Shown: piece after piece, positions 1-6,385 of the stretch
Numbering within the stretch: position 1 is the stretch's first letter
Layout: the number at the start of each line of letters is the position of its first letter
Assembly: GCA_016903675.1 (NCBI GenBank)
Contig: JADQBA010000251.1
Span: forward strand, 1 to 7,932
Direction of reading: 5' to 3'
Length of the DNA stretch: 7,932 bases
Origin: Stigonema ocellatum SAG 48.90 = DSM 106950
GTDB lineage: Bacteria; Cyanobacteriota; Cyanobacteriia; Cyanobacteriales; Nostocaceae
Translations under genes and position numbers: made by a program
Notes under the pieces: model-generated
Databases searched by the model: none
Told to the model about the DNA's origin: nothing
What the model saw: only the letters and a program-made list of their open reading frames with translations

Positions 1-34
1 ATTGGGAAAATCACGTCCACTTTTCGTCATTTTA

Positions 35-104
35 CCTTCGTGTTCTTCGTGCCTTCGCGGTTCAAAAAGATTTTTAAACCGCGAAGACGCGAAGGACACG
101 AAGG
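35..104. repeat. 28-bp imperfect inverted repeat (long hairpin)
   Basis: Arms at 35-62 and 77-104 are reverse complements over 28 positions with three mismatches, separated by a 14-nt A/T-rich loop. Both arms are built from repeated CTTCG/CGAAG blocks. It resembles the dispersed 'CGCGAAG...CACGAAGG' intergenic hairpins common in cyanobacterial genomes (recalled, not searched). There is no T-run, so it is not an obvious terminator. A short frame running through it is regarded as chance. Confidence 0.8.
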
Positions 105-159
105 AAATCCAAGTCTTACGACTTGCACCTTGAAAGGGCTAATTATTAGGACTTACACA

Positions 160-187
160 TTGACAAAAAGAATTAATTCTGTATTAT
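160..187 (+). promoter_or_regulatory. Sigma-70-type promoter-like sequence
   Basis: TTGACA at 160-165 matches the -35 consensus exactly. It is followed after 16 nt by TATTAT at 182-187, one mismatch from the -10 consensus. No reading frame follows for about 500 nt, so it would drive either a non-coding RNA or a very long leader for the gene at 704. The stretch just before it (TAGGACTTACACATTGACAAAA-like) resembles a dispersed cyanobacterial repeat, so the match may come with the repeat and be inactive. Confidence 0.35.
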
Positions 188-251
188 CCCAATTCTCTAA
201 AATCTGGCAACAGATTCAGACCTGAAAACCCTGATAAAACCTGAATTTATT

Positions 252-276
252 AATTACGAATTACGAATTACGAATT
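252..276. repeat. AATTACG heptamer tandem repeat
   Basis: Three exact copies of AATTACG (252-258, 259-265, 266-272) plus AATT. This fits the short tandemly repeated repetitive (STRR) heptamer class known from heterocystous cyanobacteria. Confidence 0.8.
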
Positions 277-304
277 GGTATTATCTCTCGTTACAGGGCT
301 GCTG

Positions 305-411
305 CCAGGGCTATTTCATTCTACGCCGTAGCCCTGAACTCAAGTCGTGGCTAAGAGCTGAAGTCCGTTGAAACGGACTAAAATTCCTTCTAGTTCTAGT
401 CGGCTTAAGCC
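305..411 (+). repeat. Dispersed repeat, copy A (inverted partner at 6422-6529)
   Basis: This stretch matches the reverse complement of 6422-6529. Three blocks align: 20 identical bases (305-324), an 18-base identical block (343-360), then about 51 bases with only four mismatches. Between the first two is a variable segment of about 18 bases. It contains the hairpin AGTCCGTT-GA-AACGGACT (362-379) and ends inside the palindrome AGTCGGCTTAAGCC (398-411), which is complete only in copy B. The chain of small perfect palindromes resembles REP-type elements mobilised by Y1/RAYT transposases. No transposase gene lies in the window. Confidence 0.85.
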
Positions 412-498
412 CAATACCCGTGAATGAATGGAATCAGAGGGCAGTAGTCCTGGTATTTCATTCTCATTACCGCCCTCAAGATAGCCCAAGAAAGGGCA

Positions 499-523
499 CC
501 CCTCTCCCAATTTGGGAGAGGGG
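499..523. repeat. 25-bp near-perfect palindrome
   Basis: CCCCTCTCCCAA (499-510), one T, then TTGGGAGAGGGG (512-523) form a 12-bp perfect inverted repeat with GGCTAGGGGTGTGG following it. This is a widely dispersed cyanobacterial element that often generates spurious minus-strand predictions containing PSPSPKLGEG, and one such frame covers 340-540 here. It could act as a strong hairpin in RNA of either strand but lacks a T-tract. Confidence 0.8.
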
Positions 524-703
524 CTAGGGGTGTGGGACAACCAAGGAGGCAGCGGACGATTATATAGTAACCCTACTACTTTGTCAAGCTAGTGAATGCT
601 CATTTGTAGTAAGTAGAAAACTGCATAAGCTGCAATGCTTGGCATCTATTTATTTTATGCAAGTATATAAGAATGTCTATTGATCTGAGGCTAGGCAATA
701 GCT

Positions 704-2146
704 ATGAGTGCTTCATCAAGATATTGGAACATTTGGCGAATTAGCCCTGCCCGTGAAAGGGTGGGATACAAGTATTGTTTAGTTCCTACGGCACAAGAGT
801 TTGTTCAAACACAAGCCGCCAATTCTCAAAATGAGGACATACAAGCTAAGTTGCTAGACTACTTTCACAATAAAAAAACTGATGTTGATGCCAAAATTCG
901 CTCTCTAGCTGGGCTTTGTTTGAGGTGCTATGTTTCTGACCCTATCCTCAAAGCCTGCCAAAAAATCGATAATCTCTTTGGTGGTGAAAAGTGCTTCACA
1001 TACCACGATTTACTACCATTTGTCCTCAATGATGATGGCAAAACTTTAGTGATTCTGGATAGCGATCGCAAAAATCAACTAATCCTTGATGACAATGGTG
1101 AAGCTAAGACAACGGCTTACAAATTTTTTTCTGTTAGGGTGTTGCAAACATTTAACGCCGATTCCCAATCTAGCATGAGCTTAGACAATTGGGCTTACTT
1201 GCAAACTAAACAAAATTCGGAACTCAAAGATTTTTTATCAGAGTTTGGTTTTCAGCATCTGAGCGATTGGGCGCTGTTGAATAGGGTCAGACCTAAAGAA
1301 CTTGAACGTTTATCTCAGCGATCGCGCCACCTTGTAGAAGTCTTTCATGCAGTGTATCGTCGAGACCGACTTCAGCATCGGTCAAAAGGAGGAACAAAAT
1401 GTCCTGATCCCGCAACCGTCCAACTGCAAGAAATGCTCAGGCGGTTGCAAAAAAGAAATGTTATCATCAACACCACCGTGATGTTGATGAAAGAACTGAA
1501 ACAAGTCGCCATGCAGTTAAGACAGTATGATATTTGGAGCTATAGACAACCTCTAGAGATTCAAAACCCGGATACTGGAATTTATACATCTAGAGCAGAT
1601 GTACCTCAGGATTCACCCAATGAATTAGATATGGATCAGCAGGAGTTGTTAGAGTCTTTCCATCCGCGGCTGAGTTTAGCTTTAACGAGTGCAATACAGC
1701 AAGAGATTCAGCTTCGCATTACTGGGTTACAAAAAAGCAAAAGGTATGGTATTTACGCTCAACAATACATCCCAGCTTTGCAACTCTATTACTGTCAGGG
1801 GATGTCTTTAAAAGATATTGCCCCCAAACTGGGAATGACAAGTTGGGATCAAGCTAGACGGGTGTTGAATCCGGGGGAACTTCTCAGTAAGGTACGTACT
1901 GTGACACAAGAACAACTTCTCGACAGCATCTTAAAGGCTGCTGAACAAAAGGGTTTGACACAACTTCCTCCTGAACCAGAGTATCTTAAAACCTTGGCTC
2001 TAGAAATTGAAACTTTTACAGATACAGAAATTTTCACTCAAGCAGCAGAAGAAATCAGGGCGGGGAAGAACCGTTCCATGAATAGTGTATATGCTCAGGA
2101 ACTTCGCCTTTACTTAGAAAAACATAAGGAGTATAATAATGATTAA
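704..2146 (+). CDS. Sigma-70-like helix-turn-helix protein, first gene of a pair with DUF1822
   Basis: A 480-residue cytoplasmic protein with no signal peptide or membrane segment. ATG 704 is chosen because an in-frame TAG lies just upstream at 692-694. There is no strong Shine-Dalgarno sequence; TGAGG at 686-690 is distant. Residues 356-400 (ALQLYYCQGMSLKDIAPKLG, then an Arg-rich helix) have the pattern of a sigma-70 region 4 helix-turn-helix. Residues 141-170 (LQTFNA...SLDNWAYLQ) resemble the FD...GRFSTWA-like core of sigma region 2. The segment at 71-110 (LRCYVSDPI...FTYHDLLPFVL) and HAVYRRDRL (215-223) recall a cyanobacterial family of sigma-like proteins found beside DUF1822 genes. From sequence I infer a promoter-directing or DNA-binding role; no target is visible. 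Two HIP1 sites lie inside the gene. The gene end overlaps the next start, implying translational coupling. It could instead be a transcription regulator that has lost sigma activity. Confidence 0.85.
   Translation: MSASSRYWNIWRISPARERVGYKYCLVPTAQEFVQTQAANSQNEDIQAKLLDYFHNKKTDVDAKIRSLAGLCLRCYVSDPILKACQKIDNLFGGEKCFTYHDLLPFVLNDDGKTLVILDSDRKNQLILDDNGEAKTTAYKFFSVRVLQTFNADSQSSMSLDNWAYLQTKQNSELKDFLSEFGFQHLSDWALLNRVRPKELERLSQRSRHLVEVFHAVYRRDRLQHRSKGGTKCPDPATVQLQEMLRRLQKRNVIINTTVMLMKELKQVAMQLRQYDIWSYRQPLEIQNPDTGIYTSRADVPQDSPNELDMDQQELLESFHPRLSLALTSAIQQEIQLRITGLQKSKRYGIYAQQYIPALQLYYCQGMSLKDIAPKLGMTSWDQARRVLNPGELLSKVRTVTQEQLLDSILKAAEQKGLTQLPPEPEYLKTLALEIETFTDTEIFTQAAEEIRAGKNRSMNSVYAQELRLYLEKHKEYNND
2126..2131 (+). 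promoter_or_regulatory. Ribosome binding site of the DUF1822 gene
   Basis: AAGGAG lies 7 nt before ATG 2139, inside the last codons of the upstream gene. It fixes the DUF1822 start and shows that the overlapping gene has its own initiation signal as well as possible termination-reinitiation. Confidence 0.75.
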
Positions 2147-3176
2147 TTCAACTGATTTAAGACTCTTGCTCTCAGAAGTGATTTGGCTAGAACCAGAACA
2201 TTTCCAGCACGCAAGAGAGATGAGCAAACGGGTAACGGATGAAGCACACCAGTGGCAAAGTTATATAAATAGCCTGGCGCTACTTGGCTTTGAACGATGG
2301 CTAAGTGAACGCGTACAAAATGAGTCCATCAATCGGGATACAAATATTATTGAAACTGTCTGTAATCTCTGGCTAGGGGAGTTTAAATTTTGTCTAATTG
2401 CAACTGAAAATCTGCTTGATGAAGTGGTTAATGTCCCTCAAAATATCATTGATGAATCAGAAAAAGCAGCTCATCTGTATGTAGTCCTTGAGGTATTAGA
2501 GGAGGAAGAACAAGTTATTATTAGAGGCATTCTGCGGTACGACCAACTGGTTAACTATCGTAGTCAGGTGAATTCACAATCTATACAGGGAGGTTACTAT
2601 CAGCTACCACTGTCTTTATTTGATATTGAACCAAATCACCTGTTGTTTTACAACCGTTTCTTGTCACCCACATCTATTCCTCTACCTGTAGCCTCAACCC
2701 AGACTTCATCTGTGCCATTCTTGACATCCTTGCAGAAAAACAGAACCAAATTGAGTCAATGGTTAGAGGGCATCTTTGAAGAAGGTTGGCAAGCTATTGA
2801 TACACTCATAAAACCCGAAGCAAATTTAGCTTTTAGTATTAGGAACACTGAGGAAGGTACTAAAAGAGCCAAACTCATTGATATGGGGATGCAGTTCGGC
2901 GACGAAACTGTGGCGATGCTAGTGAATATCACAAAGGAAGCTGAGGAGAAATTAGGTATTTTGATACAGTTACATCCCACCGGTGGGGAAAGGTATCTGC
3001 CGCACAACCTCAAACTAACTTTGCTCTCTAAGACGGGGAAAACACTCCAAGAAGTCACTTCGAGAGATCAAGATAACTACATTCAACTAAAACCTTTTAA
3101 AGGTGAAGAGGGAAAACGTTTCTGTATCCAAGTAAGTTGCGCTTCTGTAAGGATTAGAGAAGATTTTGAGTTATAG
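2139..3176 (+). CDS. DUF1822 family protein
   Basis: A 345-residue soluble protein of a family largely restricted to cyanobacteria, with no known biochemical function. The N-terminal part (about 1-140) has a helical start and a strand-rich segment with ATENLLDEVVNVPQNIID (88-105) that matches the typical P-x-E/D...VPQEWVD pattern. A linker at 175-200 is Pro/Ser/Thr-rich. The C-terminal half is the strongly conserved family core: LSQWLEGIFEEGWQAIDTL (205-223), KRAKLIDMGMQFGDETVAM (242-260), ILIQLHPTGGERYLPHNLKL (274-293) and the QDNYIQLKPFKGEEGKRF block (311-328). Length is normal for the family, so it appears intact. It overlaps the sigma-like gene by 8 bp in another frame, so the two products are probably made together and may interact. 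Family membership is confident; any role as partner, inhibitor or substrate is inference. Confidence 0.93.
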   Translation: MINSTDLRLLLSEVIWLEPEHFQHAREMSKRVTDEAHQWQSYINSLALLGFERWLSERVQNESINRDTNIIETVCNLWLGEFKFCLIATENLLDEVVNVPQNIIDESEKAAHLYVVLEVLEEEEQVIIRGILRYDQLVNYRSQVNSQSIQGGYYQLPLSLFDIEPNHLLFYNRFLSPTSIPLPVASTQTSSVPFLTSLQKNRTKLSQWLEGIFEEGWQAIDTLIKPEANLAFSIRNTEEGTKRAKLIDMGMQFGDETVAMLVNITKEAEEKLGILIQLHPTGGERYLPHNLKLTLLSKTGKTLQEVTSRDQDNYIQLKPFKGEEGKRFCIQVSCASVRIREDFEL

Positions 3177-3219
3177 CAATCCGTGCAGGAGTTACAAACA
3201 CCCGCCCCAAAGGGTTCGT

Positions 3220-3274
3220 CAAAAGTCAAAATTTAAAACATTTTTGACTTTTGACTTTTGACTTTTGACTTTTC
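3220..3274. repeat. TTTTGAC heptamer repeats forming a hairpin between convergent genes
   Basis: Four exact TTTTGAC units (3242-3269) follow an inverted CAAAAGTCAAAA (3220-3231), which pairs perfectly with 3242-3253 over 12 bp across a 10-nt loop. The array lies 43 bp after the DUF1822 stop and just beyond the truncated DUF928 frame. It could weakly terminate both converging transcripts, but it is A/T-rich and no G/C-rich terminator is present. STRR-like heptamer arrays of this motif are common in Nostocales. Confidence 0.75.
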
Positions 3275-3320
3275 GCGTTCGCGCAGCGTCTCCCCTTGGG
3301 AGAAGCGAGCTTGTCCCCTT
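3275..3320. repeat. Dispersed GC-rich repeat at the DUF928 break
   Basis: The element starts GCGTTCGCGCAGCG and contains a small hairpin TCTCCC-CTT-GGGAGA (3289-3303), followed by AGCGAGCTTGTCCCC. It resembles a highly repeated Nostocales intergenic and intragenic element (recalled, not searched). Its minus-strand translation continues the DUF928 frame after the stop as LASPKGRRCANA, a sequence I associate with repeat insertions rather than with DUF928. It therefore probably marks the point where the DUF928 gene was cut off. Confidence 0.55.
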
Positions 3321-3321
3321 G

Positions 3322-3576
3322 TCACATGGCAGTAATCCGCGTTTTCATGTCTGGACGCTGATCATAACGGCTTGCGCCGCCTCCCCGCCGACCCGTGGGT
3401 GCGCCGTTATCTGGAAATTTCTGTTCCCAGAGGTTTCCAGCGTTAGCAACTGTGCTGGTAGATGATTCTGCCAGTTGTGCTTGCACTCGTGATGGATAAC
3501 TCGCAAAACTAAGGAGTAGTATAGAAAAAACGCAAGCAAGTTTGATCTGTTTTTGAGGTAAAATATTTATGTTCAT
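3322..3576 (-). pseudogene. Truncated DUF928 secreted protein (5' remnant)
   Basis: An 84-codon frame. Residues 1-33 form a Sec signal peptide: a KQIK n-region, hydrophobic core LACVFSILLLSFA (13-25), and likely cleavage after VQA (31-33). The mature part reaches FPDNGAPTGRRGGGASR (54-70), a motif I associate with the start of the DUF928 domain. DUF928 proteins are cyanobacterial, exported and of unknown function, and are usually over 200 residues. Here the frame stops at 3322 and runs into the dispersed repeat at 3275-3320, so nearly all of the domain is missing. It lies 234 bp downstream of CHAT-CHASE2 on the same strand, a common pairing as I recall it. No clear Shine-Dalgarno sequence precedes ATG 3576. 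It could still make a short secreted peptide, but a broken gene is the simpler reading. Confidence 0.65.
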
Positions 3577-3616
3577 AACTGAAATTACAAATCAGGATTT
3601 GCGTAAAAGTTTTCAC

Positions 3617-3653
3617 GGCGTTGCTGATGGACGGTATGAAAAGCTTGCGCTCT
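3617..3653. repeat. Dispersed-repeat fragment, copy 1 (GGCGTTGCTGA...GCGCTCT)
   Basis: GGCGTTGCTGA (3617-3627) and GCGCTCT (3647-3653) recur as GGCGTTGCTGA (7686-7696) and GCGCTCT (7714-7720), with looser G-G-ATGA similarity in between and start-to-start spacings of 30 and 28 nt. It sits between the CHAT-CHASE2 gene and the DUF928 remnant and looks like an inserted repeat or an insertion-sequence end. Confidence 0.45.
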
Positions 3654-3810
3654 ACGCCCAAACGCAAAGGGACAAAGAAAAATTCATCCCCAAATTCAGT
3701 AACGCTGTTTTGATAATTGAGCTTGGCTGGAGTACAACAAAAGTGAAGTCATAAACGCCTCGCCTATTAGAGGCTACAATTTGCGTTCACTCATTTCCAG
3801 ATCAGTTCGA

Positions 3811-6297
3811 CTAATGTCTGCTGCTTTTGCTGGCATGGAGATCAGGTAAAATCTTCAACACCACTGCACAACACAACAATGTCAACGCCGCCGGGACGAG
3901 TGGTATCCACCCAGCTTGTGTAAAGATGCCAAAGCAAATCCCAAAAAGTGTCAAAGTTGCTGTGAAAATAGCCAATCCTAGATAGAGTGGTTGCTGAATT
4001 CGCCATGCTATGATTCCTCCCAGCAATGACCATGCCCATATCCAAAGCGCTTCCACCCACCCAGACCACCACCACAGCAAAGGGCGACCATCCAGAACTG
4101 CACTGAGAATATTGCTCACCATCTGGGCCTGTAGAAACACCCCTGATATTTGCTGTTCACTGTCCACAGCGCTAGTGGTGTAGGGAGTTTGCCAACGATC
4201 AGAAGAGGTTGGGGCGGTAACGCCAATCAGGACGATACGATTCTTCACCGAGTCCACTACATCAGGCTTGATGTGGTCATTTAAAATATCCTTGAGAGCT
4301 ACTTGCTGCGCAATGTTTTGAAGAGAACGCACAGAACGATAATTCAGTAGCACTTGATAACCCGATGCATCCACTTTTTGGTAGCCACTAGTGTGGGATT
4401 TTAACTGCTTAAACACAACATTGCCAATTTGTAAATTCTCTTGTGGAGTGATATCCCACTTGATACCCTGTGCATTCAGGTAATGCTGTGCCAACTGAAA
4501 ATTCAAAGCATATTTTGCTGTACACGAAGAATTCAGGGGAGGGGTCATTTGCAAAAGTTGACGACGAGGAATGCCATCCACGTCCGGCACAAAATCAGTA
4601 AAACCCAGACGTTCTTTTGGGACTTCAGGCGGTGGGGGATTGCCATCCGGTGCGCCATCATTAGGAGCAGAAACTTTGCACACTGTAAAGAGGCGCAAAT
4701 CTTGTTTTAAACGAGTAATTAAATCTGGATAATGAGGGTCAACGGAAAAATCACGATAAACATCTATACCAATACTTCTTGGTTGATACTGCTCCAGTTT
4801 TTGCAAAAGTTCAGCCAGTGCTTGGTCTGATAACGACCATCGCATATTCATTTTCTTCTGGATTTGATACTGAATATCCGCTTCATCGATAGTGACTATC
4901 AGTAGACGTGGATCTGGTTTTTCATCTGGTGGTCGCAGTTCCATTAAATGGTCGTAAGACTGCAACTCCCAAGGTTGTAGCATCCCGAAATGGCGCACTC
5001 CCATCACCAAGGCTGCTACAAGCACACTTGCTACCAGCAGTGTTTGCAGACGGTGGTTGCTGGTATTAGAGGAGCGATGTTTGGTTAAGCTACCTCCTGT
5101 GCTTCCTCGAACTTTTCTTGGCACGGATCTGTTGTTAACCCGAGTAGCCACCACCAAGGAATCTACCTTTGGTACATCCTCAGTCAAAGGTTGCTGCTGT
5201 TGCCAAATCATTGGCGGTTCAGCAGGATTCTGGCAAATGACAGGTAACCAAGTGGCACAGGGATATTCTCTCTCTATTCCTTGCAGTCTTTCTCGTGCTG
5301 CACGCATTGCAGTATATAAAGAGCGTCCACTTGAAAATTCTGCGAGAAAATGCTTTAAAAATGCTTGAGCTACCATATCCGGCACAGGTTCGCGCATCAC
5401 AATCACTTGGGGAATCTGCAAATCCTGTAGCTGCTGAGCCAATCCTAGACTATCACAGGAGTTAAAAATCGCTAGCTTCAATCCTCGACTAATGGCTTGT
5501 CTGAGACCATACTTTAATTCGTTCAGAGTAACGGTATCTGTTTGATTGAGTTGAAAACATCCTTTTTCTTGACTAGAACTATGACCAGCAAAAAAGAGAA
5601 TATCCCAATGTTGTTGCCAAAGTCTGTCATTTAAAGTTTCTAGTTTCGGCTCTAAGAAAAATTCAATTTCTGCCTGATTTAATAAATTTTGTAAAAAAAC
5701 TTGATCCTGAGTAATATCAATTCCTTTGCTATTACCAAATATAGCTAGAATTTTAATTTTATCTTCTTGATTTTTTGGAGGGAATTTCAGCGTTTGTTGA
5801 TATTCTGAAGCACTTAAGGCAACTTCCGCACAAGGATAATCCTCAAAAAAATTCCACAAATGCCAAGGTAGTCGCCGTAGTAAATTGTCATTAGTTTCAA
5901 CAGTGAAGCGAATTTCTTCAGATGGTTTTAATTGTGTGCGTAATTGCTGGTCAGCTTTGCGAAACTCAGTTGAGTTTAACCATACATTTATCCTCTGTGA
6001 TAACCGCAGGCATAAATCAGCAATCTCAGCTTCAGAAACATTCGTTATTTCAGCTTCTTCAATTTCAAAAGTATCGTCAATTTGTTCGACGCCAAGACGC
6101 AAATACACCCGTTGATAAAAAGCCGAATAGAGCAATTGCCAATTATGGTAGAGTTCGGGAATTTCTGGTGCAGCTGGTAAACTAGCAGTAAATTTCATCT
6201 GATGGGGGTTGTTAGTTTCCCCAATCTGTGCTGTTACAACCGGAAAGCCATGGTACAGGTTCCCCTGACCCAAGCTTAAAACCACTAACCTACTCAT
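3811..6297 (-). CDS. CHAT-CHASE2 membrane receptor with predicted caspase-like protease domain
   Basis: An 828-residue protein. Residues 1-160 are an N-terminal module ending in RRLPWHLWNFFEDYPCAEVA. Residues 181-356 are a CHAT (caspase-like) domain with predicted catalytic His239 in ILFFAGHSS (codon 5581-5583) and Cys281 in LAIFNSCDSLGLA (codon 5455-5457). A basic, Ser/Thr-rich linker (380-415) precedes a membrane helix (417-436). The CHASE2 sensor domain spans about 441-736 (YDHLMELRPPDEKPDPRLLI near its start) and is followed by three membrane helices (741-763, 771-790, 797-816) and a short tail. Topology implies cytoplasmic CHAT and extracytoplasmic CHASE2. No kinase or cyclase output exists, so proteolysis is the likely output. 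ATG 6297 (MSRLVVLSLGQG) fits family N-termini; an in-frame GTG at 6342 would add 15 residues, and neither start has a clear Shine-Dalgarno sequence. Stimulus and substrate are unknown. Confidence 0.95.
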   Translation of the reverse strand: MSRLVVLSLGQGNLYHGFPVVTAQIGETNNPHQMKFTASLPAAPEIPELYHNWQLLYSAFYQRVYLRLGVEQIDDTFEIEEAEITNVSEAEIADLCLRLSQRINVWLNSTEFRKADQQLRTQLKPSEEIRFTVETNDNLLRRLPWHLWNFFEDYPCAEVALSASEYQQTLKFPPKNQEDKIKILAIFGNSKGIDITQDQVFLQNLLNQAEIEFFLEPKLETLNDRLWQQHWDILFFAGHSSSQEKGCFQLNQTDTVTLNELKYGLRQAISRGLKLAIFNSCDSLGLAQQLQDLQIPQVIVMREPVPDMVAQAFLKHFLAEFSSGRSLYTAMRAARERLQGIEREYPCATWLPVICQNPAEPPMIWQQQQPLTEDVPKVDSLVVATRVNNRSVPRKVRGSTGGSLTKHRSSNTSNHRLQTLLVASVLVAALVMGVRHFGMLQPWELQSYDHLMELRPPDEKPDPRLLIVTIDEADIQYQIQKKMNMRWSLSDQALAELLQKLEQYQPRSIGIDVYRDFSVDPHYPDLITRLKQDLRLFTVCKVSAPNDGAPDGNPPPPEVPKERLGFTDFVPDVDGIPRRQLLQMTPPLNSSCTAKYALNFQLAQHYLNAQGIKWDITPQENLQIGNVVFKQLKSHTSGYQKVDASGYQVLLNYRSVRSLQNIAQQVALKDILNDHIKPDVVDSVKNRIVLIGVTAPTSSDRWQTPYTTSAVDSEQQISGVFLQAQMVSNILSAVLDGRPLLWWWSGWVEALWIWAWSLLGGIIAWRIQQPLYLGLAIFTATLTLFGICFGIFTQAGWIPLVPAALTLLCCAVVLKILPDLHASKSSRH

Positions 6298-6385
6298 ATG
6301 GGCTTGACAAAAGAACGGACAGATGAATAATCCCTCAATCACGCTTGCACAATCGCCAGCTAGCTTTATGATAAAGCATTCACAC

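Larger units (their letters stand above)
105..703. other. Repeat-rich intergenic region without a gene
   Basis: About 600 bases with no credible coding sequence. They hold the promoter-like site at 160-187, heptamer repeats at 252-272, dispersed repeat copy A at 305-411, a degenerate echo of its left end (a 'tatttcattct' block near 453-466), and the 25-bp palindrome at 499-523. An AAGGAGG at 544-550 resembles a ribosome binding site but has no start codon at a usable distance. The leader of the gene at 704 is A/T-rich; TTGGCA at 639-644 and TATATA at 664-669 are a weak promoter guess because the spacer is 19 nt. Confidence 0.7.

Noticed and set aside
40..225. Plus-strand 61-codon frame starting in the long hairpin
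   Set aside because: It runs through the inverted repeat and the promoter-like site, has no ribosome binding site and shows no protein-like pattern.
340..540. Minus-strand 66-codon frame with PSPSPKLGEG
   Set aside because: It is the translation of the 25-bp palindrome repeat and the neighbouring dispersed repeat; frames with this phrase are common false predictions in cyanobacteria.
544..550. AAGGAGG, a perfect Shine-Dalgarno-like sequence
   Set aside because: No start codon occurs at a usable distance downstream; the next real gene starts at 704.
3265..3465. Plus-strand 66-codon frame across the heptamer array
   Set aside because: It is antisense to the DUF928 remnant and begins inside repeats; the minus-strand frame has a signal peptide and a family motif, this one has neither.
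3569..3754. Plus-strand 61-codon frame between DUF928 and CHAT-CHASE2
   Set aside because: It overlaps the DUF928 start, contains the GGCGTTGCTGA repeat, lacks a ribosome binding site and resembles no family I know.
3757..3774. Possible terminator GCCTC/GAGGC after the CHAT-CHASE2 gene
   Set aside because: The stem is only 5 bp and no T-tract follows on the minus strand.
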